64,000 bases of DNA from Epiperipatus broadwayi (taxonomy: Eukaryota > Onychophora > Udeonychophora > Euonychophora > Peripatidae). Where the stretch lies: NCBI GenBank assembly GCA_028023455.1, contig JAQFVV010012435.1, positions 990,001-1,054,000 on the forward strand, given 5' to 3'. Position 1 is the stretch's first letter, and each line of letters opens with the position of its first letter. Made by a program: the position numbers and the translations under genes. The notes beneath the pieces were generated by a model. The model saw only the letters and a program-made list of their open reading frames with translations. It was not told where the DNA came from and searched no databases. Below are positions 24,022 to 35,486 of this stretch, piece by piece.

Positions 24022-24678
24022 TTAATTACAAAACTAAATGCTTATTTTAAATATAATAAAAAATGTAAAACTTAATTTACAATAATGCATAAAGTACCAT
24101 TTAATATGTAAAATATGTTTTTAAATTCTTTCTTGTGTTAAAAATCAATTTCTCTTCAACCTTGTCAGCATTAGTAATGTGCAGGTTTTGTGTATTATCA
24201 GTAGTTTTTAAAAAATCTTAGTTGATATGATTCAAACTGATGACATCTTTTAATGATTACATAATAACATTCCATCTGTTTATTTTGAGGCTGTTCAAAG
24301 GCATATTGAAATAATGATGATCAATTCCATTCACTTCATTACTGATTATCTTTGGCTTCTTTCCCAAATATTAGATACATTTTATCGATCATACAATTTT
24401 CTGATTGGCCCAAATTGGGACCCTTTCGATATTGTTATTAATGTTCTAAACAAAAACTTCATTGACTACTTATTTACTTTTTTAATCCGTAGAATTGTCA
24501 AAAATTTTCATCAACGCTGACTCTCATTATTTTCCACTACCCAATTGTCTCATCCATAACAAAACACACTTAATACTATAGCCTAAAAATTATGATCCTT
24601 ACATTTAAAAATATATTAACTACACTTTTTTAAATAAAATAAATTTTTCATTGTAACTCTTTTATATTAAATCTCTTG
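24022..24678. other. AT-rich stretch, no feature recognised
   Basis: A 68-codon frame at 24314-24520 has mixed composition but no recognisable domain. Confidence 0.3.
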
Positions 24679-24778
24679 ATTATTTTATACTAGAGAAAGT
24701 TGCTTAAAATTTCTAAGACAACCAAAAGATTATTTTATACAGGAGTAAGCTGCTTAGAATTTCTAAGATGACCAAAAG
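24679..24778. repeat. 50-bp tandem duplication
   Basis: gattattttatac...gaccaaaa repeats exactly once at a 50-bp offset with a handful of substitutions. Confidence 0.85.
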
Positions 24779-25095
24779 AGCAATAAATCTAATAATTAAA
24801 TAAAATATTAATGTTTATTGGAAGCTAGAAATATGACAATTTCTATTTTGGAAAAATAATGAAATTTAATGGTTCTTTGGGAAAAAATATTGATGCTTAA
24901 TAAACTTGAAATCAATAAAAAAAGCAAAATGTACTCATATTTATAATATGGAGATAACAGAGATGCACTTCCATGAGATTCACAACAATGTGAAAATAAA
25001 AAAGATCGGATATCCATTGCATATAAAATCACTAAGAGTTGGTATCACTTTAATGGAATGCAATACTAATGTATTTATATAAAAGTAATTGCACT

Positions 25096-25297
25096 CAATA
25101 GATGTACAATTGATATCTTAAACCAGATTCCATGAGATTGTACATGATCCAGAAAGAGACCACGTGATATGGATAGATGAAATAAGAAAGTGTGCAGGGG
25201 TGATGTGGAGAAAAGAAGCTAAAGATTGAAAAAGATGGATTGAACTTGGAGAGACCTTCATTTTGCAGTGGATTGATCATGGTTGATGATGATGATG
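25096..25297 (+). mobile_element. RTE-type 3'-end insertion with 9-bp target duplication
   Basis: Matches the last 200 bp of the complete RTE: codons for the [10 protein letters not shown] region to the C terminus, then the tail ggttgatgatgatgatg. It is flanked by the exact direct repeat aattgcact at 25087-25095 and 25298-25306. In-frame stops (aagattga where the intact copy reads a continuous frame) and many substitutions show it is an old, dead copy. Confidence 0.85.
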
Positions 25298-25306
25298 AAT
25301 TGCACT

Positions 25307-25868
25307 GAGTATGATGTAATGAACAATGCTTTAATGAAAATATATCAAGAATTTATAACAAATGCATTATATTACAATGAAGAGATAAGAATACTGTTTC
25401 TCTGAAGTATGCCCACAACATGTTGGGAGAGGAGAATCCTGCTTTTATTAGGATATTTGGCTTCTTATTTATGCTTTTAGCAGTAAAATTATTATTTAAT
25501 TGTGTAATGCACTACACTTTTTCCCCTCAAGAAACAAAAAATAAGAGTAGTTAGTATAGAAATTTTAAAAAACTTTATGCTTTTTGCCAATTTTTATTAG
25601 ATAGTGATTGTATATATATTTTTTAATTTATGTGCACAATATATAAAAGTTAAATAATATTTTTATAATTACATTGTTCTGTGTCCAGACTATGATCTAA
25701 ATTAAATTACTTTTAAATACATATATTTCATTATATTCTTAAACAAACAGATGCTAATATAATGAATGCGATTCTAAAACGATTTATATTTGTTTTAGCA
25801 TCTCAAATAAAAACATTTTGATTAAAAACATTCAAGTATAAATATTCGTCTGAAAGCTAATGTTGATT
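25307..25868. other. AT-rich stretch, no feature recognised
   Basis: No recognised repeat or coding signal. Confidence 0.3.
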
Positions 25869-26333
25869 GTGATGTCATAATATGTTGAACTATTTTCATC
25901 AACTACCATTAAATGTTGAATATCTAAAAAAAATTAAACTTTATTTAAGCTTTTCAAATACAAACAACTGCTAAAAGTAATACAGACAACACAGTTTAGT
26001 AGATTACACAACTTTTGTAGGATTTGAACCAGCACTCATAGATAAGAATATGAAATTTCTACTGCTGAGTGTTGTCTCAAAATTTGATATTCAAAAATCT
26101 AAAGATGAGTGTTTGATGCCTAAGCTAATATTGTAATTGAATGTCAATAACATCTGAAATAGAGCAGAGAATAATACCAATTGAAATGTTATGTAATCTA
26201 CTAACCTGTATTATCTATTTATTTGTTATTACTGGCAATTATTTATATTTAAAAACTTCAAATAAAGTTTAAAATTTCTGGACAATCAACATTTAATGAT
26301 AGATGATGGAAAAAGTCCAACATATTATCACAT
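25869..26333. mobile_element. Foldback element family E, decayed copy
   Basis: The left arm (tcataatatgttgaactatt, cattaaatgttgaat, ttaaactttattt) and right arm (aaataaagtttaaaatttct, caacatttaatg, gtccaacatattatca) are inverted counterparts. The interior parallels the family E copy at 19.3 kb (tttctactgc..., gttgtctcaaaatttgatat), but its tRNA-like part is largely eroded. Confidence 0.6.
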
Positions 26334-26828
26334 TAAACTAACAATATTTTCAATCTTTGTATATGTTTTCTAGCTATTGCAGGCAGAGTAATTAGGCAAT
26401 ATAGTCATCTGGTAACATCTGATCATTGTTGGTTAATACTTTCTCATTGCTTGACATTCTCATCCACTATTTTTTCTAGCATCTCAATTTAGAGGTGTAT
26501 TTGCACTTCAGTGACCTCTTACACTTTTAAGACACATTCTGTGAAAGCAGGGTTATTTCAAGGGTAGGATCCTTGGCCCAGATTAAAATCTGAATTTGAT
26601 TATTTCTATGGTTACTCATTCATTGCTGTCTATGCATTTAATCTTATTTATAAGTATTTTAATATAATTACTAATAGTGCTCTAAATTTATTTTAATGTC
26701 ATATTTTTTTAATATTTTAGAGGGTTATTTTTTCATTCTTTCTTCTTTTTTTATTTTTTATTTTATTTTATCACTTACTCAAAACATATTTATTTCAAAG
26801 AAATCTTCAAAATGAATTATTCAGACAG

Positions 26829-26890
26829 GGATGGATATAGTGGATGGTTGTAGGAAGCTTGAAAGGCTGTGTTCAAATCCTCTTTAAATA
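26829..26890 (+). repeat. Family C terminal fragment
   Basis: gatggatatagtggatggtt, gtaggaagcttgaaaggctg and the end tgttcaaatcctcttta match the tRNA-like end of family C repeats. Confidence 0.5.
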
Positions 26891-27149
26891 CATGAAAATC
26901 ATACATAATAAACATTAGATGTTTAAAACCTATAAATCATGAACAAAATTACATACATATTTTTATCGTTAAAAGCCTATTTTGTTACAAAAGTTTTGTA
27001 TAAATGTTTAAAAAAATATTTTACAGAATAATATTTATTCTTTTCTGCTATTTCCAAATCATTAGCTTGTATTAGTTTCAAAAATTACAAACATATTTAT
27101 ACTTTCTCGCATATCTACCAAATGCTTTCAAAATACTCATTTTTGTTAC

Positions 27150-27410
27150 ATGTTGAACGCATTTAATATGGTAGAAAACTATAGAAGTAATAAATTAAAA
27201 AAAAGTGGGCTAGTTTTCTCCTTTATTATTTATATTGCAAAACGGAAGTCAACCAATATTTGCACATGCGCTACGCATTATATCTCAAATAACTATGCGT
27301 TTGTCAATACTAAACGTAAGTTAAAGCGCTTCACGTTGCAATCTTTGCAAACGTGTATCTTTGCATACAGATGTAATTTAAAATTTTATAAAGGAATGAC
27401 GTATTTTTAA
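27150..27410 (+). other. CpG-containing block with an 86-codon frame, unassigned
   Basis: The stretch 27240-27400 has an unusual number of CpG dinucleotides for this window (acgg, tgcgct, acgcat, atgcgttt, acgta, gcgcttcacg, acgtg, gacgta). A plus-strand frame of 86 codons spans it, basic and cysteine-containing, but I recognise no domain, and nothing shows splicing or a transcript. It may be non-coding. Confidence 0.25.
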
Positions 27411-27888
27411 GTGTGTTTTTAGAACGTACACATATATGACAAATAAACTGAAATATAAAACTAGTTTTAACTGAAAATCAAAAGTTGATTTCTATTTACT
27501 TCATTGACTTTTTTTTACGGCTGACAATTTTTAAACAAAGAGAAAGTATTCATAATTTAAATTTACTTTATATAAACAGAATTTATAATTATTTAAAATT
27601 ATCTTTTTGAAAGTGGATGGATGTCCAAGATTCAGATATATAGTCAGTGTAATATAAATGAATAAAATATATTTGTTATGACTGATTCAAATAATCTAGT
27701 CTAAATAAACTTGGAAATTTTTTCAATAAAAATTTTTACTCTCAGGTAATCGAGTCTGATATTACTTTTTTTTTTTACTGTTTTCTCTATGAGAGACTAT
27801 TATAAAGGTCTCTGCCCTGTAGTCAGGGCCACCACGTGCAGGTTGTGCCAGATGCCTCATCATAGGGCACTAAAATACTAAGATAATT

Positions 27889-28320
27889 AATAAAATTTAT
27901 ATGTAAATAAAAATGTTTGCATTTTTGAATCACTTCATTGTTATAAATATGTCCGACTGTAAATATTTTCATTTAAATATGAGAGAAATACATTTTTTAT
28001 TTATTGTGACAATCGTCTGAGCCTCAATTTTTTTCTTTTATCATTATGCTAAACTGAACAAACCAACACCATTTTGTCACAATCATTAATAAAACTTATA
28101 CATAAATGTTTAAATTTCTGAATCATTTTATTATTAAAAACCCATTCTGATTATAAATATATTTTATTTAAATATAAGAGAAATACAGTTGTAGTGACAA
28201 TTGCCCAAGCCTCAAATATACTTCATATATACTCTACCTTTATACAAAACTGAACAGGCCAACACCTTTTCATCAATGTAATTAATAAAATGTATATGTA
28301 AATGAAAGTGTTGATATTTC
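27889..28320. repeat. Diverged tandem repeat, about 195-bp unit
   Basis: Units opening taataaaattt/acttat/atgtat-atgtaaat start near 27889, 28088 and 28281. The first two both continue through gagaaatacat/g, tgacaat, cctcaa and ctgaaca, with accaacacc near the end. Divergence is high and the third unit is partial. Confidence 0.65.
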
Positions 28321-28576
28321 CCAAACACTAATTTATATTAATAATTTATTTAAAAATAAAATTTACTTTAAAAATATTACCTCATAATTATAGTAATTTT
28401 GCATGTGAGGAAATTAAATTTATCAATGATATTTTGCAGAACTCATATGTATCAGACAGTTTAGCCTCATGGTCGAATATCCATCTCTCAAATGTAAGGT
28501 ACTTGGATTGATTCTGCTAAGTGGCTTGTGGGAGGTTTTTTAATGACAATATATTTTCTTTTTCTCTTTTTTTTTT

Positions 28577-28634
28577 CATATGTCATAGCATCGGCCGGGG
28601 CGCAAACCCACACCTCTCGGCTAACAACGCTTGA
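28577..28634 (-). mobile_element. SINE1 copy with internal deletion
   Basis: The family tail (catatgtcatagca), the B-box region ggccggggcgcaaaccc and the head end ctctcggctaacaacgcttgac are present, but the anticodon arm is missing. Flanking ctctttttttttt runs on both sides could be the target duplication but are too simple to be sure. Confidence 0.7.
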
Positions 28635-28994
28635 CTCTTTTTTTTTTTATTATGGCATATTATCTTTTTTACACATTTTACTAAACAGCTTTTTTTGTAG
28701 ATCAAAATATTTAATTCTTATCTAATTTCATGATAGTAATATTATTCAATGGAATTCTCTTATCATAATAAAATCCCTACATGATTGTACTATTGACATA
28801 ATCTTAAAAATCTATCTATTGGAACAAACTAAGAGTTTTTTTTTTATAGTTATCCAGCATAACCTATGAATAAATAAAATAAAATGCAAGTGTTTTAATG
28901 AGTTTTAAAAATGTATTGAAAAAAACAATCTAAGTAAGAATATTTACAATTTTTTTCTGGCTAAATCCTTAACTGTCAAGGTACATAATAACGT

Positions 28995-29588
28995 GTAATA
29001 TATATAATATGACTTAGTTATTAATAAGTGTTAAAAAATAAAATAATATAGGAAATAAATATTTTTTATTGAACAAAAAGAATTGAAATTATTTTTATTA
29101 ATACAAAAGATAAACAAGTTTTGTGTGAATTAAAAATAACGAAAGGATTTTTTTAAAACGAATATTTTAACAAGAAGGTGCAAATGGGATATAAGAGTTT
29201 TATCAGTTATCTTATTTAAAATTGATCTACTTTGGTGATCCTAATAAAATATTAAAGTTATGTGATCACTAAAGAATGTATGTATGAAAATGTAAAATAT
29301 CAGATTATATATATAATAAATTATAGTTATTAATAGTGGACAACACCATACAAAAATTAAATAATAGTGTAAACATTTTATTATTGAACAAAAACAAGTG
29401 AAACTATTTTTGTTAATAGAAAACATGAACAGGTTTGGTGTGAATTAAAATTAACAAATGGATTTTTAAACAAAGAACATTTTAACAAGATGGTGCTGTG
29501 ATATTTAAAATTGAATTAATTTGGTGGTCCTAATAAGATATAAAAGTTATATTACCAATAAACAATGTAAGTATAAACATTTAAAATA
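28995..29588. repeat. Degenerate tandem array, about 300-bp unit (left part)
   Basis: Two units are recognisable by agttattaata, (a)aaataatat/gtg, ttgaacaaaaa, ttaata-aaa, aggtttggtgtgaatta-type and ttttaacaagatggtgc blocks. The array is interrupted by the RTE insertion and a palindromic MITE, and resumes near 31323. Confidence 0.6.
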
Positions 29589-29612
29589 TAGGACTATATA
29601 TCATCATCATCA

Positions 29613-30455
29613 TCAACCATTATCAATCCACTGCAGGATGAAGGTCTCTCCAAGTTTAATCCATCTTCTCCGATCTTTAGCTTCTCTTCTCCACAACACC
29701 CCTGCACATTTTCTTATTTCATCCATCCATCTCACATGTGGTCTCTTTCTGGGTCTTTTACAATCTCTTGGAATCCAGTTTAAAATTTCAATTGTCCATC
29801 TATTATCATCTCTTCTAGCAATATGTCCAGCCCAACTCCATTTCAATCTTTTAATTTTTTCAATAAGGTCAGTAACACCTGTTTGTTGTCTTACCCATAC
29901 ATTGCGTTTTCGATCTCTTCTTGTTACTCCCAACATACATCTCTCCATACTCCTTTGAGTGGTCTGAAGTCTCTGTATTGCTCTTCTATTAAGTGTCCAA
30001 GTCTCAGATCCATAAGTAAGAACTGGTAAAACACATTTGTTAAAAACCATCCTTTTCAAACACATAGGCATATTTCCTTTTAGTATCAAGTTATTTCTAC
30101 CAAAAGCACTCCAACCAAGTTTAATTCTATGATTAATTTCCTCCATTATGTTTCCATCTGTATTAATAATCTGACCAAGGTATTTGTAACTGTTAACTTC
30201 TTCTAATTCTTCATAATCTATCTTTATTTTCATATTTTGAGCAAATCGATTAAACATTACTTTAGTCTTTTTAACATTTATCTTTAGTCCTACTTTTCTA
30301 CTTTCATCTGCTAACTCCTGCAACATTTCCTGCAGCTCTGAAGCATTATTTGCAAAAACAACTACATCATCTGTGAAATCTAAATGACTTAAATACTCTC
30401 CATTTACTTTCACTCCTTTAGTTTCCCATTTTAATCCACAAAATACTTCTTGCAG
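29613..30455 (-). pseudogene. RTE polyprotein, C-terminal part (RT palm to end)
   Basis: Encodes the segment starting [10 protein letters not shown], then the catalytic [11 protein letters not shown] block, [21 protein letters not shown], the [11 protein letters not shown] region and the C-terminal [11 protein letters not shown] ... MDEIRKCAG tail, ending WIDNG and stop at 29613. The frame is open throughout. Upstream residues of the open frame (to 30533) come from the antisense of the inverted segment, so the frame start is spurious. It lacks the endonuclease and the first catalytic RT aspartate, so it cannot be functional alone. Confidence 0.9.
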
Positions 30456-30461
30456 AACTTC

Positions 30462-31039
30462 TGGAATTATAATTGATATATTAAAAGAAGCAGGTGAAGA
30501 ATTAGAAACAATTTTAGCAAAGTTATATACCAAATGTCTAAATGATAAAGATGTACCGGAAGATTGGAAGAATGCAGCAATAATATTAATATTTAAAAAA
30601 GGTGATAAAGAAGATATTAGAAATTACAGACCTATCAGCCTTTTATCAGTTTTATATAAAATTTTTACCAAGATAATTACAACTCGTCTACAGAGAACTT
30701 TGGATTTCCACCAACCAAGAGAACAAGCTGGATTTAAAAGTGGTTTTAGTACAATAGATCATATCCAGGTATTGAGAGAAGTCATAGAAAGGACAAACGA
30801 ATATGAGTTGTCATTATGTTTTGGATTTGTAGATTATGAAAAGGCATTCACTTCTATACACATTTCTTCAGTGATTAAAGCATTGTATCATCAAGATATA
30901 GATCCAGGATATTGTCATATTTTAGAGAATATTTATAAAAATGCAACAGCAACAATTAGATTACATAATGATACTGGAAAAATCAACATTGAGAAAGGTG
31001 TAAGACAAAGTGACTCCATATCTCCAAAACTCTTTACAG
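30462..31039 (+). pseudogene. RTE polyprotein, inverted RT N-terminal part
   Basis: Plus-strand translation gives [14 protein letters not shown], the [18 protein letters not shown] motif, [23 protein letters not shown] and [13 protein letters not shown]. Compared with the complete copy, the R-Q-G-D motif reads R-Q-S-D and F-D-S reads F-T-S. The change from D to T follows the catalytic region and is probably a post-insertion mutation. The segment has no start and no stop of its own and ends at the target duplication. Confidence 0.88.
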
Positions 31040-31065
31040 TAGGACTATATATATAATAAATTATA

Positions 31066-31294
31066 TTCTAGCACGTGTGCATGTGTGGTGTGACTGTTCT
31101 CAAAAGCTATAAAGTGTTAGTATAAAATAGTTAACTAAAAACAAATGAGCTGAGCACTTTCAAAGGATCTTGCCTTCATAATCATAGCTTACTACATTTA
31201 ACGATATGCAAATATACTCGTTTGTTTTTAGTTATCTATCTTATATTAACACTTTATAGCTTTTGGGAACAGTTGCACCGCACACGTGCTAGAA
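31066..31294. mobile_element. Palindromic MITE-like element (family F)
   Basis: ttctagcacgtgtg at 31066 is matched by cacacgtgctagaa ending at 31294. The arms extend about 85 bp each (tgactgttctcaaaagctat, aaagtgttagtataaaatag, aactaaaaacaaatgag and their inverses). TA-rich flanks on both sides are compatible with a TA target duplication. No coding capacity. It sits within the ~300-bp tandem array, 13 bp from the RTE target duplication. Confidence 0.8.
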
Positions 31295-31322
31295 TATATA
31301 TATTTCCCAAAAGTAAAAAATT

Positions 31323-31600
31323 ATTTGACTTAATAATAAATTATAGTTTTAATTTGAATTGAAACCAAACTGATATTTCCCATGTGGTGAAAATATATTC
31401 TCAAAGTTACAATAATTATGACCAGACATTTTCATTACAGTACTATTAATCCCAAAGTTCCATAATGAAATAACATCATATAAAAAATTAAATAATAGTG
31501 TAAAGATTTTAATGTTGAAGGAATATAATTTTGATAATAGAAAACATGAATATGTTTATGCATGAGAGATTAGTTTTAATGAATTTCTGACCAGCAAGCA
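31323..31600. repeat. Continuation of the ~300-bp tandem array
   Basis: taataataaattatagtttt, aaattaaataatagtgtaaa and ttttgataatagaaaacatg match the unit at 29301-29588, with an extra insertion of about 90 bases. Confidence 0.6.
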
Positions 31601-31731
31601 GGCAGGATTATGCCCAGAACTGAAGCAATTCAAGGAATCATATTCTGGATGTATATACATTTGGTAATAATCAATAAAGCAAGTCACATATATCATGATG
31701 TTGCTTTATAAAAAGCTTGTATTTACAAAAA

Positions 31732-32113
31732 TGCAATATAGAGAGCATACAAATAGCTCAAACAAGCTCTTATTAATAAGGTGGTAAGATGAAATATTTA
31801 AAATCTTTATCTGGAATATTCTTATCCCCAGACCAATTGGCTTCAAGCTTATGGCTCACCTCAGTGAGGAGCTAGAATATTCAGACAATGAGGATCTAGA
31901 ACATTTAGACATTAGATCCATCATATCAACTCAAAACCCAGCACTTATTTTGGATCTAGTGTCTGAATGTTCCAGCTCCTCACTGAATTGAGCCATTAGC
32001 TTGAAACCAATTGGTCTGGGGATAAGAATATTCCAGATAGAGATTTTAAATATTTTTTACCACACTTATTAATAAGAGCTTGTTTGAGCTATTGGTATGC
32101 TCTCTATATTGCA
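31732..32113. mobile_element. Foldback element family B, near-complete palindrome
   Basis: Outer arms tgcaatatagagagcatac ... and the inverse ending gtatgctctctatattgca are present. The inner arms carry gaatattcttatccccagac / gtctggggataagaatattc, and the centre has cctcagtgaggagct and its partner agctcctcactgaat. The total is 382 bp with no open frame. The inner core is shared with families A and the 17.5-kb fragment. Confidence 0.82.
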
Positions 32114-32382
32114 TAAGATTTGGTAAGTATCTTATTTAATTACTTATATAATATTAGAACTGGTCCAAGAAGGGGAAAGAAGCAGTGCAATGCTTTTGTG
32201 GATAGGTGGCGTGTTGGTGATCCTTTTAATTGCAATAAAAACACTTAGATATTTTAAAAAATTGTATTATTTGCAGACATTTTCTATCTGTATTAGCATT
32301 TTCACAGGATTGTCCAAAAAATAATATGAAATCTTTTGGGAAAAAACAAAAATTTCAAATTTACTAAATAAATATTTAAAAA

Positions 32383-32576
32383 ACTAGAGGAATTAAAACT
32401 TAGGATTTTTCAGTCTATATTTGTCATCTACTTCATCTCAAACAAGCAGCACACATGATTACATACATTTATCTTTTTTACATGTATGTGATCATGTATA
32501 TTGGTTGTTTGAGATGGAGTAAAGGATGAATATAGACTGAAAAATCCTAAGTTCAAATTCACTAGTTGCTTATATA
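32383..32576. mobile_element. Foldback element with family C-like ends
   Basis: Arms of about 65 bp: cttaggatttttcagtctat and atctacttcatctcaaacaa at the left, and their inverses at the right. The loop includes acatttatcttttttacatg, which is the central block of family C. Read outward, the right arm is gagatggagtaaagg ... cctaagttcaaattc, again A-box/B-box-like. Confidence 0.78.
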
Positions 32577-33088
32577 GAAAACATTCAGGGCACTTAATAA
32601 ATAGGTTAATTAAATAACTATTTTAGTTTTAGGTATTATTTAATTATTGTTTCAAAAATTATTTTTCAAACATTAATATGTTTTGTTCTAGCATGTGTTT
32701 TCATGTTCACTTTACAGAAATAAATGAACAAAACATGTAAGGGTATTTACCAAACACATTAAATGATTAAAGCTATATTTTCAAGTTTTTCTTGTGAAAG
32801 CATTGGGAAAAAAAAGAGTTTTAATTTACAAATTTTATTTCATAGAATGAGGGGGGACACTAAAATTTACCTTGTACAAAAGCTCTTCTTAGCTATGCGA
32901 TAGTCCTGCCTATAGTGGTCTATTTAAAGTTAGTTTTACCTCTTTTTTTCCAATTTGCAAGCAAGACACTATTATTTGATTATTATGAATCAGAGCTGTA
33001 AATAGATGGATGGATAGGTAAATAGGTCAATGAATAAATGGATGAATAGATAGGTAGGTAGTAGGGAGAGAGGTAGGTAGGGGGTAGG

Positions 33089-33199
<111 letters not shown>

Positions 33200-33256
33200 G
33201 TAAGTCGGAAGAGAGGTAGATGTATAGTTAAGTAGGTAGATAGATAGATAGATAGA

Positions 33257-33867
33257 AAGACTTGTATAGGTTATCCCCTTTATTGCTAAGAAAAACAAAA
33301 CATGTATAATTCAACAAATGTCATGACATGACAAATTGCTGCTGTCATCTAACTAAATGCATTGTCCATGCCTTGACATTATCAGATAAAAGGATATGGT
33401 CCATCGATTACTTGTGGGTTGGAAGAAATAACTACACTAATGAACAAAAACAGTTCTGTAGAAATCTAGAGTTAGAAAAGAAGTAATTCAAGTCAGAAAT
33501 ATTCTGGGAGATTAGAGAGAAAGGAAGCAATTCAAATTTTTTGTAGCTATCAGATCCACAACAAATGTCAAAACTAATGCCCCCATAGAGTTGTTAATTT
33601 TTTATATTATCACATTTTTTTTAATTATATAAAATGTGAATTAATACTATTAATAATACCTGTATATCTATGGAACTAAATGAAAAACCACTAACATAAA
33701 CTTTACTAGGAAAGCAGCAACTGTCATTAATTTATTCAATTGCATAACGTAGACATTTATAATATAACGCATTCATATGTTTTTGTTTGGTCTTATTAGT
33801 AAAACAAAACGTACATTTGCATAAAAAATCAAATATAAATTTTAAAAAATATTTTTTTAAATGTATG
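33257..33867. other. AT-rich stretch, no feature recognised
   Basis: No recognised repeat or coding signal. Confidence 0.3.
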
Positions 33868-33950
33868 TTGATGCAATAGCCGAGTATCAGATTCTGAATC
33901 TGAAGATCTCTGAATCAGGGCTATACTTCATCACTTCCGGTGATCAAAAT
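33868..33950 (+). mobile_element. SINE2 copy
   Basis: gcaatagccgagtatcagat (A-box region), ctgaatctgaagatctctga, then the body block cacttccggtgatcaaaatt. The body block parallels the 10.08-kb and 40.4-kb copies. Confidence 0.6.
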
Positions 33951-34547
33951 TAAAACTATCCTATTATTTATTATAATATGAAAAAAAGTAAAATGCAATA
34001 AATAAATATTTTTATCTATTATTAAACATAAATTCAAAAAATAAAATACAATAATAAAATACAAAAAATTATTTTGATATTTTACATGTATTTTTTAAAA
34101 TCTAGATGGATTGTGGCGTATTTTTGAATAATTTATCTTTAAGTTAAAAAACATTTTGTGTATAATCCATATGAAACAAAATATACGAATATCTTCAATT
34201 TATTATAGTATTATGCAGACATAATATTGCTGGAACAACTTTCTATTGCAGTGTGGATTTGATTTCTTAAAAATGCTTCCACTCCCATTTATACATATGA
34301 CAAAACTGGGTCAATGTGAGAAAATATTAGACAAAACATTCTGGAAGAAACAGCTACATTTTATTCAATGGATCTGCTGGCATAAATAAATTCTTGATTT
34401 TATCATTTTTCTACGTAAAATAAAAAAATCCCTAAATGTTCTTAACACTGTCTTGTGATATTCAAGTTAACCATTTCTTTGTTAGAGGGCATATTTTTCA
34501 AGGAAAAAAAATATTATTTGTTCCACCATTAATAAACTGTAATCCTT

Positions 34548-34650
34548 TTTTTTCCATGTCATAGCATTGGCCAGGAGGCAAACCCACAACAACCGTCTGC
34601 AACCAACTGCTTGCTTGCAAGGCAGTTGTGCTGACCTCTTGGCTAATTTT
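34548..34650 (-). mobile_element. SINE1 copy, longer Ala-TGC-like subtype
   Basis: Tail ccatgtcatagca, B-box region ccaggaggcaaaccc, then an insertion (acaacaaccgtctgcaacca) and an anticodon arm with loop cttgcaa, followed by the A-box end. The insertion between anticodon arm and B box is shared with the 39.3-kb copy and absent from the Val-like copies. Confidence 0.82.
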
Positions 34651-34762
34651 ATGCAAATGAAGTAATTTGTTAATGCAACCAATTAAAAAAAAGTGTCGAC
34701 CTTTCCATAGGCCAATTAAATTTCTTGATTCTAAAAAAATATGGTATCGAAATAAAACTTTT

Positions 34763-34862
34763 TTTTCCCCATGTGTCATAGCATCAGCGGGAAGCGAACC
34801 CACTAACCCGGGACAACTGCTTATAAAGCAGCTATCGCTGACCTCTCGACTGCTAGGGGAAA
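34763..34862 (-). mobile_element. SINE1 copy, Val-like subtype
   Basis: catgtgtcatagcatcagcg, gggaagcgaacccac, loop tttataa (one change from tttacaa) and the head end acctctcgactg. It lies 110 bp from the previous SINE. A diverged direct repeat (atttgttaatgcaaccaatt) sits between the two SINEs and again at about 35037. Confidence 0.82.
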
Positions 34863-35144
34863 AAAACGTGCTTTTTACTACAGTACAAAACTGAAAAAGT
34901 ATCTGTATTTAAATCGCAAACAAAATGTAATTACAATTAATGAAAGGCAAAAATAGATGTTATAGTACATTTACTTTTGTATAGTTTGATATTGTGTAGT
35001 TCGTGGCTTCACAGTAATACCATACATGAATGAAATTTGTTAAAGCAACTAATTAAAAAATGACAGCCTTTCTATAAATCAGGGTACGTATGCTGGTTTT
35101 TCTATAAAAAGTTAATATATAAATATTTGATTTTGTTATTTTTA

Positions 35145-35163
35145 CAACAACAACAACAACAAA
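35145..35163. repeat. (CAA)n microsatellite
   Basis: Short acaacaacaacaacaac tract. Confidence 0.85.
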
Positions 35164-35486
35164 AAGTAATATTTACAAAATATGATAAACATGAAAATAT
35201 TATAAAAAAGATGTAACTATTAAAGGGAAACATTAACATCTAGTAAAAAGATTCGGGATAACCCATGGTCATTGCACTGATCTGTTTCATAAATGGAATT
35301 TCATACCCATTGATCTATGCAAATGTGAATAAACACTGATCATGAGGCACATAATTAATGATTGTTAAATCAATAGATATACTAACAAAATTGAAGGACT
35401 TAATAAAGTCACTAGAGAATCTATTTCTTGGTTCGAATCTCTACAGATTCTCATATAATGTTACTATTTAAATTTTTAAATATATC

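Larger units (their letters stand above)
29602..31039. mobile_element. RTE-type insertion with 5' inversion (twin-priming structure)
   Basis: This 1.44-kb insertion has two head-to-head parts of the same retrotransposon. 29602-30455 is minus-strand and ends in the ATG-repeat tail. 30462-31039 is plus-strand and covers the segment immediately 5' of it. In the uninverted element the two parts would be contiguous to within a few bases. An exact 13-bp direct repeat taggactatatat flanks the whole at 29589-29601 and 31040-31052, so the inversion arose during a single insertion event. Identity to the complete copy at 47.2-50.5 kb is very high by eye. Confidence 0.93.

Noticed and set aside
29521-29958. 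145-codon plus-strand frame, and similar frames at 47272-47592, 48826-49227 and 49365-49796
   Set aside because: They lie antisense to RTE coding sequence and recur wherever an RTE copy occurs, so they are mirror frames.
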